Notes: generated by a model not told the origin, from the sequence alone. Shown: positions 15,214 to 24,891, numbered from the stretch's first letter. The stretch: 64,000 nucleotides of DNA from Streptomyces naganishii JCM 4654 (GCF_014650575.1 NZ_BMVF01000022.1:46010-110009), one strand, 5' to 3'. Translations and numbers: made by a program.

Positions 15214-15816
15214 TCAGGCGGACACCAGCAGTCGCCCCCGCCTGGCGTACGCCAGGGCCTCGGGGGTGAGGACGGGACGCGGCACCAGGATCCCGCAGTC
15301 CGCGCAGACCGGACCGGACGAGGGCTCGTGGTCCAGGTCGTACCGCCAGACCAGGCGCTCCCCGGCGCACACCGGGCAGGACGCGCCCGGGTCGCGCTCC
15401 AGCGCCGCGATCAGCCGGCGCAGCACCTCCGCCAGCGGCTCGCCGGGGTGCACGCGCGGGTCGTCGCACCAGGCGACCCCGAATCCGCCCCAGGTCAGCC
15501 GGTGCCAGTCGTCCACGCTGCCGGGCCTGCGCAGCCCGTCGTGCTTCTCCTTCCTGCGGCGCCTGGCGAACTCGACCTCGTAGTCGAGCCACACCGAACG
15601 CGCCTCCTCGAGCTCCTCCAGCGCGGCCACGAGCCGCACCGGATCGGGGGACCTGTCCTCCGGGCCGAACCCGGCCCGTGAGCACAGATGGTCCCAGGTG
15701 GCCCTGTGCCCGTAAGGGGCGAAGCGCTCAAGGCACTTGCGCAACGAGTAACGCCGCAGCGCCAGATCGCACCGCGGGTCGCGCACCTGTCTCGCCAGAC
15801 TCCGGAAACCGGCCAT
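15214..15816 (-). CDS. Conserved hypothetical protein with C-terminal zinc ribbon
   Basis: This 200-residue soluble protein belongs to no family I can name. Near the C-terminus, CPVCAGERLVWRYDL and CADCGILVPRP give a CxxC-x~20-CxxC zinc ribbon. The N-terminal two-thirds is rich in Arg and aromatic residues (RRYSLRKCLERFAPYGHRATWDHLC) and could contact nucleic acid, which is inference only. It has its own hairpin terminator. The upstream 260 bp towards the acylase gene contains no gene. Confidence 0.6.
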   Translation of the reverse strand: MAGFRSLARQVRDPRCDLALRRYSLRKCLERFAPYGHRATWDHLCSRAGFGPEDRSPDPVRLVAALEELEEARSVWLDYEVEFARRRRKEKHDGLRRPGSVDDWHRLTWGGFGVAWCDDPRVHPGEPLAEVLRRLIAALERDPGASCPVCAGERLVWRYDLDHEPSSGPVCADCGILVPRPVLTPEALAYARRGRLLVSA

Positions 15817-16075
15817 CGCCCTGCACCTCCGTCACACCTGCACCTGTACTCCGGTCACTTCGGTCACTTCGGCGTCGTCGTGCGGAGTCGTCGTAACGAC
15901 GTCGCCGAGTAGACGTATCGACATGCGATCCGGCTCCATCCGTTTTCCGATGGCCCCCATAACGCCTCCCTTGCCGACCTCCACGAGGCAACTCCAAAAA
16001 GTGACGCATGTTCATCTTCCAACTCGGGGATACCGGCGGTAACGTCCCGCACCACCACCGTCGGGAGGAGCTGCC
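15817..16075. promoter_or_regulatory. Divergent promoter region of the zinc-ribbon and penicillin-acylase genes
   Basis: This 259-bp gap separates divergent genes. It is less GC-rich than its surroundings in 15890-16050 and must contain both promoters. I see no clear -35/-10 pair or palindrome. A GGGAGGAG ribosome site lies at 16061-16068 for the acylase gene. Confidence 0.4.
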
Positions 16076-18877
16076 ATGCCACGGCGCACCCCACAGTTCG
16101 CGCTCGACAGACTGAGAACTCCCCGCAGATTCCACGGGTTCCTGAAGACGGCATCCGTATGCGTCCTCATTGCCGGTCTTTTGTCGCCCTTTTCCCAGGC
16201 GATGGCCGCCGAGGCCGCCCCTGTGAACGCGGCCGCGGCCGCCAACGACTACTGTGGCGGCCAGTGTTCGGACATCCTGCCGCCCGGCGAGAACGGCAAC
16301 GCCACCCTTGCCCAGATCCTCCTCAACCAGGCCTTCGGCACCCAGCCCGGCCATGCCGAGGACCAGCTCGGACCGTACGCCGGACTCCCCACCGGCTACT
16401 CCTCGCTGACCGACGCGAAGATCAACGACTTTTTCAACGACGCCTCCTTCGGGGTCCCCTCCGACCAGGTCGCGTCCACCGAGAAGCCCGCCGGCCGCGG
16501 CGACGTCACGATCGTCCGCGACAAGAAGAGCGGTGTGCCGCACATCACCGGCACCACCCGCTACGGCACCGAGTTCGGCGCCGGGTACGCGGCCGCCGAG
16601 GACCGGCTGTGGCTCATGGACGTCTTCCGGCACGTGGGCCGCGGGCAGTTGACCGCCTTCGCCGGCGGCGCGGCCTCCAACCAGGGCCTGGAGCAGGAGT
16701 TCTGGCGCAACGCGCCCTACACCGAGGCCGACCTCCAGGGGCAGATCGACAACGCGGTGGCCAAGGCGGGCCCGCGCGGTCGGCAGGCCCTCGCGGACGT
16801 CAACGCCTACCTCGCCGGCGTCAACGCCTACATCGACGCCTCCGACTCCGGCCGCTACTTCCCCGGCGAGTACGTCCTGACCGGCCACAAGGACGCCATC
16901 ACCAACGCCGGCACCATCGAGCACTTCAAGGTCACCGACCTGGTCGCGCTGGCCTCCGTGATCGGCTCGCTGTTCGGCTCCGGCGGGGGCGGCGAGGTCA
17001 ACAACGCGCTCTCCCTGCTGGCCGCGCAGGCCAAGTACGGCGTGCAGGAAGGCACCAAGGTCTGGGAGTCCTTCCGTGAGCGCAACGACCCCGAGGCCGT
17101 CCTCACCGTCCACGACGGCCGCAGCTTCCCCTACGCCACGAAGCCGGACAGCGCCCAGGGGGAGGCCCTGCCCGACGCCGGCTCGGTGACCCAGGAACCC
17201 CTGGTCTACGACCGCACCGGCAGCGCGGCGACCTCCGCGGCCAAGGGCGCCTCCACGACCGCCGCGAAGACCTCCCTGTCCTCGGCCAGGCGCGGGATGT
17301 CCAACGCCCTGGTGGTCGGCGGCAAGTCCACCGCGAGCGGCCACCCGGTCGCCGTCTTCGGCCCGCAGACCGGCTACTTCGCCCCCCAGCTCCTCATGCT
17401 CCAGGAGATCCAGGGCCCGGGCATCAGCGCCCGCGGCGCCTCCTTCGCCGGCCTGAGCATGTACGTCGAGCTCGGCCGCGGCCAGGACTACTCCTGGAGC
17501 GCCACGACCTCCGGCCAGGACATCATCGACACCTACGCCGTCGAGCTGTGCCAGGACGACTACCACTACCTGTACCACGGCGCCTGCACGGCGATGGACA
17601 AGGTCGAACAGACCAACTCCTGGAAGCCCACCGTCGCCGACGGCACCGCGGCCGGCTCCTACACGATGCGCGTGTGGCGCACCAAGTACGGCCCCGTCGA
17701 GTACCGCGCCACCGTCGGCGGCAAGAAGGTCGCCTACACCACCCTGCGCTCGTCGTTCCTGCACGAGGCCGACTCGATCATCGGCTTCCAGATGCTCAAC
17801 GACCCGGACTACGTGAAGGGCCCGCAGGACTTCCAGCAGGCCACCCAGCACATCAACTTCACGTTCAACTGGTTCTACGCCGACTCCTCGCACGTCGCGT
17901 ACTACAACAGCGGCGACAACCCGGTGCGCGCGAGCGGTGTCGACGCCGAGTTCCCGGTGTGGGCGCGGCAGGGCTACGAGTGGCGGAACTGGGACCCGGC
18001 GACCAACACCGCCGACTACACCCCGGCTTCGGCCCACCCCAACTCCGTCGACCAGGACTACTACGTCTCCTGGAACAACAAGCAGGCCCTGGACTACGCG
18101 ACCGCGTCCTGGGGCGACGGCTCCGTGCACCGCGGGAACCTGCTGGAGGACCGGGTGAAGAAGCTGGTCGCGGCCGGCGGGGTCACCCGCGCCTCCCTGA
18201 CGCGGGCCATGGCGGACGCGGCCCTCGCCGACCTCAGGGCGGAGGACGTGCTGCCCGAGCTGCTGAAGGTGATCGACAGTTCGGCGGTCACCGACTCCAC
18301 GGCGGCGGCCGCGGTGAGCAAGCTCCAGGCCTGGGTCACCGCGGGCGCCAAGCGCACCGAGACCTCGGCGGGCTCGAAGGCGTACGCGAACGCGGACGCC
18401 ATCCGCATCCTGGACGCCTGGTGGCCGTTGCTGGTGAAGGCCGAGTTCGAACCGGGCCTCGGCAGCGACCTCTACGCCGCGATCACGAACAATCTGCCCA
18501 TTGACGAGTCGCCGTCCGCCGGGCACGGCCCGACCGGCTCCCACGCGGGCAGCGCCTTCCAGTACGGCTGGTGGAGCTATGTCGACAAGGACATCCGCAC
18601 GGTGCTCGGTGAACAGGTGAGCGGCCCGCTGGCGCAGAAGTACTGCGGCGGCGGCAGCCTGAGCGCCTGCCGGGACGTCCTGATCAGCACCCTGAAGCAG
18701 GCGGCGGGCATGACCGCGGCCCAGGTCTACCCCGGCGACGACCAGTGCTCGGCGGGCGACCAGTGGTGCGCCGACTCGATCGTGCAGCGCGCCCTCGGCG
18801 GCATCAAGCACGGGAAGATCAGCTGGCAGAACCGGCCGACCTTCCAGCAGGTGGTCGAGTACACCAGCCACCGCTAG
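16076..18877 (+). CDS. Secreted penicillin-acylase family (Ntn hydrolase) protein
   Basis: This 933-residue protein belongs to the penicillin G acylase / acyl-homoserine lactone acylase / aculeacin acylase family, which hydrolyses amide bonds of acylated amines. The N-terminus has a signal segment (about 24-45, VCVLIAGLLSPFSQAMAAEA). The alpha subunit (about 130-380) includes GTTRYGTEFGAGYAAAEDRLWLMD. After a linker, RGMSNALVVGG contains the N-terminal nucleophile Ser409, exposed by autocatalytic cleavage. FGPQTGYFAPQ and the beta subunit follow. The protein is long for the family because of added C-terminal sequence. The natural substrate is not evident; lipopeptides or acyl-homoserine lactones are options. 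It is exported and stands alone. Confidence 0.88.
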   Translation: MPRRTPQFALDRLRTPRRFHGFLKTASVCVLIAGLLSPFSQAMAAEAAPVNAAAAANDYCGGQCSDILPPGENGNATLAQILLNQAFGTQPGHAEDQLGPYAGLPTGYSSLTDAKINDFFNDASFGVPSDQVASTEKPAGRGDVTIVRDKKSGVPHITGTTRYGTEFGAGYAAAEDRLWLMDVFRHVGRGQLTAFAGGAASNQGLEQEFWRNAPYTEADLQGQIDNAVAKAGPRGRQALADVNAYLAGVNAYIDASDSGRYFPGEYVLTGHKDAITNAGTIEHFKVTDLVALASVIGSLFGSGGGGEVNNALSLLAAQAKYGVQEGTKVWESFRERNDPEAVLTVHDGRSFPYATKPDSAQGEALPDAGSVTQEPLVYDRTGSAATSAAKGASTTAAKTSLSSARRGMSNALVVGGKSTASGHPVAVFGPQTGYFAPQLLMLQEIQGPGISARGASFAGLSMYVELGRGQDYSWSATTSGQDIIDTYAVELCQDDYHYLYHGACTAMDKVEQTNSWKPTVADGTAAGSYTMRVWRTKYGPVEYRATVGGKKVAYTTLRSSFLHEADSIIGFQMLNDPDYVKGPQDFQQATQHINFTFNWFYADSSHVAYYNSGDNPVRASGVDAEFPVWARQGYEWRNWDPATNTADYTPASAHPNSVDQDYYVSWNNKQALDYATASWGDGSVHRGNLLEDRVKKLVAAGGVTRASLTRAMADAALADLRAEDVLPELLKVIDSSAVTDSTAAAAVSKLQAWVTAGAKRTETSAGSKAYANADAIRILDAWWPLLVKAEFEPGLGSDLYAAITNNLPIDESPSAGHGPTGSHAGSAFQYGWWSYVDKDIRTVLGEQVSGPLAQKYCGGGSLSACRDVLISTLKQAAGMTAAQVYPGDDQCSAGDQWCADSIVQRALGGIKHGKISWQNRPTFQQVVEYTSHR

Positions 18878-18912
18878 AGCACCAGAGCGGTGACCTGCTG
18901 CGGCGGGCCGTG

Positions 18913-20235
18913 TCAGTGGACGCGGCCCGCCGCCAGCACGACCCGGGCCAGTTCGGGGTGCACGATGTCGCTGTGGGCGCCGCTCGGCGGACCGCCGCGT
19001 CTGACCACCTCGGCCGCGTCCACGTTCACGCAGCCCGTGACGGGCAGGGGCGCTGCCAGCGCCTCGGTGAGGGTGCACGCGCGCGTGCCGGGCACGGCCT
19101 GCACGCCGTTGTGCCCCATCGCGCCCCACCGGTCGCCGAGCAGGCTCCCCACGTCGACGCCGAGCACCGACCGGTCGTCGTCCGCCATCCGCGAGGCCAG
19201 CGGGTACAGCGTGCCGAGCGCCGAGTCGTAGCGGGAGTAGCAGCACACCAGGGGGCCGTCGACGCGTCCCTCCTGGCCCTGGAGCACACCGCACGCGCCC
19301 GGGTCGCCGGGCACCCGGGCCGCGAACGCGTAGTGGGAGAAGGCCCCTTGGAACAGGGTCACCGACTTCACGGCCCGCACGCCCTCGGGCAGCCCGCGCA
19401 GCGCGAACGACACCAGCCGGCCGCCGAAGCTGTGCCCGACCAGATGGACCCGCAGACCGGGCGCCGACCGCGCGAGCAGGCCGACCACCGGTCCGAGGCC
19501 GCGCTCGCCGACCGTGCCCGCGCGGCGCTTCATCGCGTAGTACGTCGCCTGCCGCAGCAGCTCCTTGGCGCCGTCCCACGGGTTCGGCAGGCTGAACGAC
19601 TCCTGCCCGTCCGGGGCCCGGAGTCCCGCCACGGCCCGCGCGAACTCGCCGCACACCTCCCGCGCGGGCCGGGCGAACATCTCCGGTTCGCCCTCCGGCA
19701 CCCCTTCCGCCTCGGTGTCCGCCGAGAACAGCGCCTGCGGCCCGGGCGGCACCTCCTCCACCAGCAGCCGCACCAGCCGCCCGAACTCGTCCAGACCGCC
19801 CTCGTCCTCACTGCCGGGGCGCTCGTCCAGCAGTCGCGCGATCCGGTCCACGACCGTGGCCCGTCCGGGGAAGCTCTCCAGCAGCGCGTGCCGGGTGTCC
19901 TTGTCGAGCGCGGGGGCCGGCACGGGCCCGGCCGCGGTGGAGCGCGGGAAGTCGGGGATCGGCTCGTCGCAGAACCGCATCGACGGCCAGATCACGCCCA
20001 CGTACCCGATCCGGGCGGTGGGCGCGAGGCGCGGGACGGGCGCGAAGAAGTGACTGTAGAGCGCGGTCGCGCCCGAGCGGTCGTTGTTCCATCCGTGCGC
20101 GAAGACGATCAGGTCGCGCACGCCCCGCGCGGTGACCTGGGCCAGCAGCCGGTCCCGCTCGGGGCCGTCCACGTCGCCGTCCGCGTCGAAGGTCAGCTCC
20201 CAGTAGGGAGCCACGCTCACCGCCGGATCCGCCAT
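18913..20235 (-). CDS. Alpha/beta hydrolase (lipase/PGAP1-like)
   Basis: This 440-residue protein has the alpha/beta-hydrolase oxyanion-hole motif LIVFAHGWNNDRSGA and the nucleophile elbow VHLVGHSFGGRLVSFAL. A long lid insertion lies between them. The likely catalytic His is near the end (GAHSDIVHPEL). No signal peptide is visible with the chosen start at 20235, which has a GAGGGGG site 7 nt upstream; an ORF extension to 20316 lacks one. It could be an esterase or lipase. It converges with the acylase gene 35 bp away. Confidence 0.75.
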   Translation of the reverse strand: MADPAVSVAPYWELTFDADGDVDGPERDRLLAQVTARGVRDLIVFAHGWNNDRSGATALYSHFFAPVPRLAPTARIGYVGVIWPSMRFCDEPIPDFPRSTAAGPVPAPALDKDTRHALLESFPGRATVVDRIARLLDERPGSEDEGGLDEFGRLVRLLVEEVPPGPQALFSADTEAEGVPEGEPEMFARPAREVCGEFARAVAGLRAPDGQESFSLPNPWDGAKELLRQATYYAMKRRAGTVGERGLGPVVGLLARSAPGLRVHLVGHSFGGRLVSFALRGLPEGVRAVKSVTLFQGAFSHYAFAARVPGDPGACGVLQGQEGRVDGPLVCCYSRYDSALGTLYPLASRMADDDRSVLGVDVGSLLGDRWGAMGHNGVQAVPGTRACTLTEALAAPLPVTGCVNVDAAEVVRRGGPPSGAHSDIVHPELARVVLAAGRVH

Positions 20236-20319
20236 GACCGACCCCCTCGAGGCGCTTTCAGTGGTGCGATGTGTCCCGCATCGTCCTGCCAACGGGGGAA
20301 GTTGGCCATAGGTCACGGC

Positions 20320-21564
20320 TCATCCGTAGAGCAGATATTCCTTCCGTACTTTCCGGAACGCGGCCAGTTCCTCCCGCCAGGCGGCCACCACCTCGTCGGC
20401 GCCCGCCCCGGCGTCGATCATCGTGCGCACGCGCGTGGAGCCGGTGAGCTTGTCGATCCAGTCGTCGGAGCGCCAGGCGAAGCCGCTCCACACCTGCCGC
20501 GCGGTCACCAGCAGCGCGATCCCCGTCCGCACGGGGTCGAAGGCGGCCCGGTCGTGCACATGGAGCTGCACGCCGCCGACGGTCCTGCCCTGGAACTTGG
20601 AGAACGCGGGCGCGAAGTACGCCTCCCTGAAACGCACGCCAGGCAGCCCGAGGGCGTTGGCCGCGGCCGCCCAGCGCCCGTCGATCCCCTCCGCGCCGAG
20701 CAGTTCGAAGGGCCGGGTGGTGCCCCGCCCCTCCGAGAGGTTGGTGCCCTCGAACAGACAGGTCCCCGAGTACACCAGCGCGGTGTCGGGGGTCGGCATG
20801 TTGGGGCTCGGCGGCACCCAGGGCAGTCCGCTCGCGTCGTAGAAGTCCGACCGCTTCCAGCCGCTCATCAGGACCGTGTCCAGGCGTACGGGGGTGGTCA
20901 GGAACTCGCCGTTGAACAGCCGCGCGAGCTCGGCGACCGTCATGCCGTGCGCCTGGGCGACGGGCTGCCGCCCGACGAAGGTGGCGAACTCCTTGTGCAG
21001 CACCGGTCCGAGCGCCTCGCGCCCGGTCACCGGGTTGGGGCGGTCGAGGACCACGAACCGCTTGCCGGCCAGGGCGGCCGCCTCCATGCAGTCGTACAGC
21101 GTCCAGATGTACGTGTAGAAGCGGGCGCCCACGTCCTGGATGTCGAAGACGACCGTGTCCACGCCGGAGGCAGTGAAGACGTCGGCGAGCGGCTGCCCGC
21201 TCTTGAGGTACGTGTCGTACACGGGCAGCCCGGTGGCCGGGTCGTCGTAGCGGCCCTCGGAGCCGCCCGCCTGCGCGGTCCCGCGGAAGCCGTGCTCGGG
21301 GCCGAAGACGGCGGTCAGGCGCACGCGCCGGTCGGCGTGCATCACGTCCACGATGTGACGCACGTCCCGGGTGACGCCGGTGGGGTTGGTGACGATGCCG
21401 ACGCGCTGCCCGGCGAGCGCGGCGTAGCCCGTGGCGGCCAGGCGCTCGAAGCCGGTGCGCAGGGCGGGGGAGCGCCTCGGCGCGGCCTGGGCGGAGGCGG
21501 CGGGTGCGGTGGCGGCCGCGACCGCGGCCGTGGTGGCGAGCAGGCTCCGTCTGGACAGCTTCAT
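20320..21564 (-). CDS. namZ: DUF1343 / NamZ-like exo-beta-N-acetylmuramidase, Tat-exported
   Basis: This 414-residue protein matches the DUF1343 family. Its characterised member, NamZ, releases terminal MurNAc from peptidoglycan fragments in cell-wall recycling. A twin-arginine signal (MKLSRRSLLATTAAVAAATA) is followed by LAGQRVGIVTNPTGVTRD, AVFGPEHGFRGTAQAG, VVFDIQDVGARFYTYIWT, VLDRPNPV and NLSEGRGTTRPFE, all typical of the family. The end DEVVAAWREELAAFRKVRKEYLLY is also canonical. The ATG at 21564 follows a GGAGGT site. The enzymatic role is inferred from the family; export means it acts outside the membrane. Confidence 0.85.
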   Translation of the reverse strand: MKLSRRSLLATTAAVAAATAPAASAQAAPRRSPALRTGFERLAATGYAALAGQRVGIVTNPTGVTRDVRHIVDVMHADRRVRLTAVFGPEHGFRGTAQAGGSEGRYDDPATGLPVYDTYLKSGQPLADVFTASGVDTVVFDIQDVGARFYTYIWTLYDCMEAAALAGKRFVVLDRPNPVTGREALGPVLHKEFATFVGRQPVAQAHGMTVAELARLFNGEFLTTPVRLDTVLMSGWKRSDFYDASGLPWVPPSPNMPTPDTALVYSGTCLFEGTNLSEGRGTTRPFELLGAEGIDGRWAAAANALGLPGVRFREAYFAPAFSKFQGRTVGGVQLHVHDRAAFDPVRTGIALLVTARQVWSGFAWRSDDWIDKLTGSTRVRTMIDAGAGADEVVAAWREELAAFRKVRKEYLLYG

Positions 21565-21676
21565 GCGGTGACCTCCGTGATCGCGGCGGGTGTCATGCCC
21601 ACGCACGCTAGCGTGCACGGGGGCGGTGCGGAACGAACCGCGCGCGTCCGCCGCCGCGACCCCTCTTCCGCACCAC

Positions 21677-21694
21677 ATACCGACCGGTTAGTCT
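21677..21694. promoter_or_regulatory. Operator in front of the SDR-ligase-tetR operon
   Basis: ATACCGACCGGTTAGTCT aligns with the more perfect palindrome at 27252-27269 at 13 of 18 positions and shares the ATrCCGACCrGT core. It lies 67 bp upstream of the SDR start. The two sites bracket one catabolic region and are probably bound by the TetR protein at 24257-24859. Confidence 0.6.
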
Positions 21695-21761
21695 GACGCC
21701 GCAGCGCGGGGTAGCGGCCGGGAGGCGGCCGGTCCCGTCACGCCGGAGCCGAAGGAGACCG

Positions 21762-22526
21762 ATGGTGGAAGCCGTTCAGGGTGCGGGAGTCGTCGTCACC
21801 GGGGCCGGGGGTGGCATCGGGGCCGCGCTGGCCCGCCGGTTCGCCGCCGAGGGCGCGAGGGTCGTCGTCAACGACCTCGACGCCGGCCGGGTCCGGGCCG
21901 TCGCCGAGGAGATCGGCGGCATCGCGCTCCCCGGCGACGCCTCCACGGTCGTCGCCGACGCCCGCGAAGCGCTCGGCGGCACGGTCGACGTCTACTGCGC
22001 CAACGCCGGCCTGGGCTCGGGCGGTTCCGAGGCGGCCGGCGAGGACGTCTGGGCGCGCGCCTGGGACGTCAACGTCATGGCGCACGTGCGCGCCGCCGAG
22101 GCGCTGGTCCCTCACTGGCTGGAGCGCGGCGGCGGACGCTTCGTCTCCACCGTCTCCGCCGCCGGGCTGCTCACCATGATCGGCGCCGCCCCCTACAGCG
22201 TCACCAAGCACGGCGCCTACGCCTTCGCCGAGTGGCTGTCGCTGACGTACCGCCACCGCGGGATCAAGGTCCACGCGATCTGCCCGCAGGGCGTGCGCAC
22301 CGACATGCTGGCCGCCACCGGCAGCGCGGGCGACCTGGTCCTCAGGCCCACCGCGATCGAACCGGAGGACGTGGCCGACGCCCTGTTCAAGGGCATGGCC
22401 GAGGACCGCTTCCTGATCCTGCCGCACACGGAGGTGGCGGGCTTCTACCGGGCCCGCGCCACCGACCCCGACCGCTGGCTGACCAGCATGAACCACATCC
22501 AGCAGAGGTGGGAGGAGAACCAGTGA
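21762..22526 (+). CDS. Short-chain dehydrogenase/reductase
   Basis: This 254-residue NAD(P)-dependent oxidoreductase has the Rossmann motif VVTGAGGGIGAALARRFA (TGxxxGxG) and the CANAGLGSGG motif. The catalytic triad comprises Ser (STVSAAGLLT) and Tyr-x3-Lys (YSVTKHGAY). It is the first gene of an operon with an acyl-CoA ligase (4-nt overlap) and a TetR regulator. In the proposed 4-hydroxyacid pathway it would interconvert a 4-keto- and a 4-hydroxyacyl-CoA, as LvaD does in Pseudomonas putida. That role is inference from context. Confidence 0.88.
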   Translation: MVEAVQGAGVVVTGAGGGIGAALARRFAAEGARVVVNDLDAGRVRAVAEEIGGIALPGDASTVVADAREALGGTVDVYCANAGLGSGGSEAAGEDVWARAWDVNVMAHVRAAEALVPHWLERGGGRFVSTVSAAGLLTMIGAAPYSVTKHGAYAFAEWLSLTYRHRGIKVHAICPQGVRTDMLAATGSAGDLVLRPTAIEPEDVADALFKGMAEDRFLILPHTEVAGFYRARATDPDRWLTSMNHIQQRWEENQ

Positions 22527-24217
22527 CCGACCCCCGCCCCGAGGCCGTCCGCCCGGACGCCTCCCGCTACGCGGCCAAGCCCTGGCTCGCCCTCCTCGAC
22601 GAGGCCCAGCGCGCCCCCGTCGACCCCGCCGCATCCCTGGTGCACGCCCTGCGCCGCTCGGCCGCCGAGGCGCCCGACCGCACCTTCCTCGCCTACTTCG
22701 ACGCCCGTCTGACCCACCGCGAGACCGACGAGCTCAGCGACTCGGTCGCCGGCCACCTCGCCGCGCGCGGGCTGAAGCGCGGCGACCGGGTGGCGGTCAT
22801 GCTCCAGAACTCCCCGCACTTCGTGCTCGCCGTGCTCGGCGCCTGGAAGGCGGGCGCCGTCGTCGTGCCCGTCAACCCGATGTACAAGTCCGGCGAGGTC
22901 GCCCACGTCCTGAACGACGGCGAGGTGGCCGCGCTGATCTGCTCCGACCGGGCCTGGGAGTCGTACCTGCGCGAGACGGCCGCCGGGTCCCCGGTGCGGA
23001 TGGTGCTCACCGGCTGCGAGCGGGACTTCCAGACCCGCGACGACCCGCGCGTGCTGAGCTTCGAGCGGCTGCCGCAGGCGGCCGACGCCGACGACCTGGT
23101 GACCGTCGCCCGCGCGGGCCACCCGGCGCCCGAGGGCCGCGACCCCGCGCCGGACGACACCGCGCTGATCAGCTACACCTCGGGCACCAGCGGCATCCCG
23201 AAGGGCGCCACCAACACGCACGCCAACATCATGTACAACGCCGAGCGGCAGCGCACCGGCCTGGGCCTGCCCGAGGCGCCGGTCTACTTCGCGCTGGCGC
23301 CGCTGTTCCACATCACCGGCATGGTCTGCCAGTTCGGCGCCTGCCTGAACAGCGCGGGCACGCTGGTGCTGGCGTACCGCTTCGAGCCCGGGGTCGTCCT
23401 GGAGGCCTTCGCCGAGCACCGGCCGCACTACACCGTCGGGCCCTCCACCGCCTTCATGGCGCTGGCCGCACACCCGGCCGTCACCCCCGGCCACTTCTCC
23501 TCCTTCACCGTCATCTCCTCCGGCGGCGCCCCGCTGCCGCCCGCGCTGGTGGAGAGGTTCCGCGCCCGCTTCGGCCCGTACATCCGCAACGGCTACGGCC
23601 TCACCGAGTGCACCGCCCCCTGCGCCTCCGTGCCGCCCGGCCGCGAGGCCCCCGTCGACCCGGTCTCCGGGACCCTGGCGGTGGGCGTGCCGGGACCCGA
23701 CACGGTCGTGCGGATCGTCGACGACGCCGGCGCCGAGGTGCCCTTCGGCGAGCAGGGCGAGATCGTCGTACGCGGCCCCCAGGTCGTGCCCGGCTACTGG
23801 CGGCGCCCCGACGCCACCGCCGAGACCTTCCCCGGCGGCGAACTGCGCACCGGCGACATCGGGTTCATGGACGAGCAGGGCTGGCTCTACGTCGTCGACC
23901 GCAAGAAGGACATGATCAACGCCTCCGGCTTCAAGGTGTGGCCGCGCGAGGTCGAGGACGTCCTCTACACCCACCCCGCGGTGCGCGAGGCGGCCGTCGT
24001 CGGCGTGCCCGACGGCTACCGCGGCGAGACCGTCAAGGCCTACATCAGCCTGCGGCCGGGCGCCGAGACCGACCCCGGGGAACTCGCCGCCTACTGCAAG
24101 GAGAGACTGGCCGCCTACAAGTACCCGCGCCGGGTCGAGATCCTGCCGGAGCTTCCCAAGACGGCGAGTGGGAAGATCCTGCGGCGGGAACTGCGTTCCC
24201 GCACCGACGACCATTAG
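22523..24217 (+). CDS. Fatty-acyl-CoA synthetase (AMP-forming ligase)
   Basis: This 564-residue enzyme activates a carboxylic acid to its CoA thioester through an acyl-adenylate. The AMP-binding P-loop is SYTSGTSGIPKGATNTH, followed by NGYGLTECT, the ATP contact LRTGDIGFMDEQGWLYVVDRKKDMINASGFKVWPREVE (hinge and A8 region), and the catalytic Lys in PKTASGKILRREL. The GTG start at 22523 overlaps the SDR stop (GTGA) and has a GGGAGGAG site. The length is normal. The acid substrate is unknown; neighbours suggest a hydroxy- or keto-acid. Confidence 0.92.
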   Translation: MTDPRPEAVRPDASRYAAKPWLALLDEAQRAPVDPAASLVHALRRSAAEAPDRTFLAYFDARLTHRETDELSDSVAGHLAARGLKRGDRVAVMLQNSPHFVLAVLGAWKAGAVVVPVNPMYKSGEVAHVLNDGEVAALICSDRAWESYLRETAAGSPVRMVLTGCERDFQTRDDPRVLSFERLPQAADADDLVTVARAGHPAPEGRDPAPDDTALISYTSGTSGIPKGATNTHANIMYNAERQRTGLGLPEAPVYFALAPLFHITGMVCQFGACLNSAGTLVLAYRFEPGVVLEAFAEHRPHYTVGPSTAFMALAAHPAVTPGHFSSFTVISSGGAPLPPALVERFRARFGPYIRNGYGLTECTAPCASVPPGREAPVDPVSGTLAVGVPGPDTVVRIVDDAGAEVPFGEQGEIVVRGPQVVPGYWRRPDATAETFPGGELRTGDIGFMDEQGWLYVVDRKKDMINASGFKVWPREVEDVLYTHPAVREAAVVGVPDGYRGETVKAYISLRPGAETDPGELAAYCKERLAAYKYPRRVEILPELPKTASGKILRRELRSRTDDH

Positions 24218-24256
24218 CAGCAGCGAGCGACACACAGCAGCAGCACGGAAAGGCAG

Positions 24257-24859
24257 GTGGCGACAGTGCCCAGGACGACGGACTCGGACGGGACGCCCGT
24301 CCCGCAGCGACTGCTGAACGCCGCCACCCGCCTCTTCGCCGAACAGGGCTACGACCGCACCTCGGTGCAGGAGATCGTCGAGGCGGCCGGCGTCACCAAG
24401 GGGGCGCTGTACCACTACTTCGGCTCCAAGGACGACCTCCTGCACGAGGTGTACGCGCGCGTGCTGCGCGTCCAGCAGGAGCGGCTCGACGCCTTCGCCA
24501 ACGCCGACGAGCCCATCGAGAAGCGGCTGCGCGGCGCCGCCGCCGACGTCGTCGTCACCACGATCGACAACCTCGACGACGCGATGATCTTCTTCCGCTC
24601 GATGCACCACCTGAGCCCGGAGAAGAACAAGCAGGTGCGCGCCGAGCGCCGGCGCTACCACGAGCGCTTCCGTGCGCTCATCGAGGAGGGCCAGCAGCAG
24701 GGCGTCTTCTCCAAGGCCACCCCGGCCGACCTGGTGGTCGACTACCACTTCGGCTCCGTCCACCACCTGTCCACCTGGTACCGCCCGGACGGCCCGCTCG
24801 GCCCCCAGGAGGTCGCCGACCACCTGGCCGACCTGCTGCTGCGCGCGCTGCGGCCGTAA
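24257..24859 (+). CDS. TetR regulator of the acyl-CoA catabolic cluster
   Basis: This 200-residue protein has its helix-turn-helix at about residues 15-62 (NAATRLFAEQGYDRTSVQEIVEAAGVTKGALYHYFGSKDDLLHEV) and a C-terminal domain like those of lipid-responsive TetR regulators. It is the third gene of the SDR-ligase operon and converges with an acyl-CoA dehydrogenase across a strong terminator. Related palindromes in front of its own operon and the opposite APH-ACAD operon suggest it represses both. A GTG at 24266 would shorten it by three residues. Confidence 0.86.
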   Translation: MATVPRTTDSDGTPVPQRLLNAATRLFAEQGYDRTSVQEIVEAAGVTKGALYHYFGSKDDLLHEVYARVLRVQQERLDAFANADEPIEKRLRGAAADVVVTTIDNLDDAMIFFRSMHHLSPEKNKQVRAERRRYHERFRALIEEGQQQGVFSKATPADLVVDYHFGSVHHLSTWYRPDGPLGPQEVADHLADLLLRALRP

Positions 24860-24891
24860 CGGCTCCCCGGCCCACGGCCCACGGCCGACAG

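Noticed and set aside
15728..19654. Very long open frame (over 1,300 codons) on the minus strand opposite the penicillin acylase gene
   Set aside because: It is a product of GC-rich third codon positions. The residues are repetitive Arg/Gly/Ala/Val with no domain, and it crosses real genes with clear families on the other strand.
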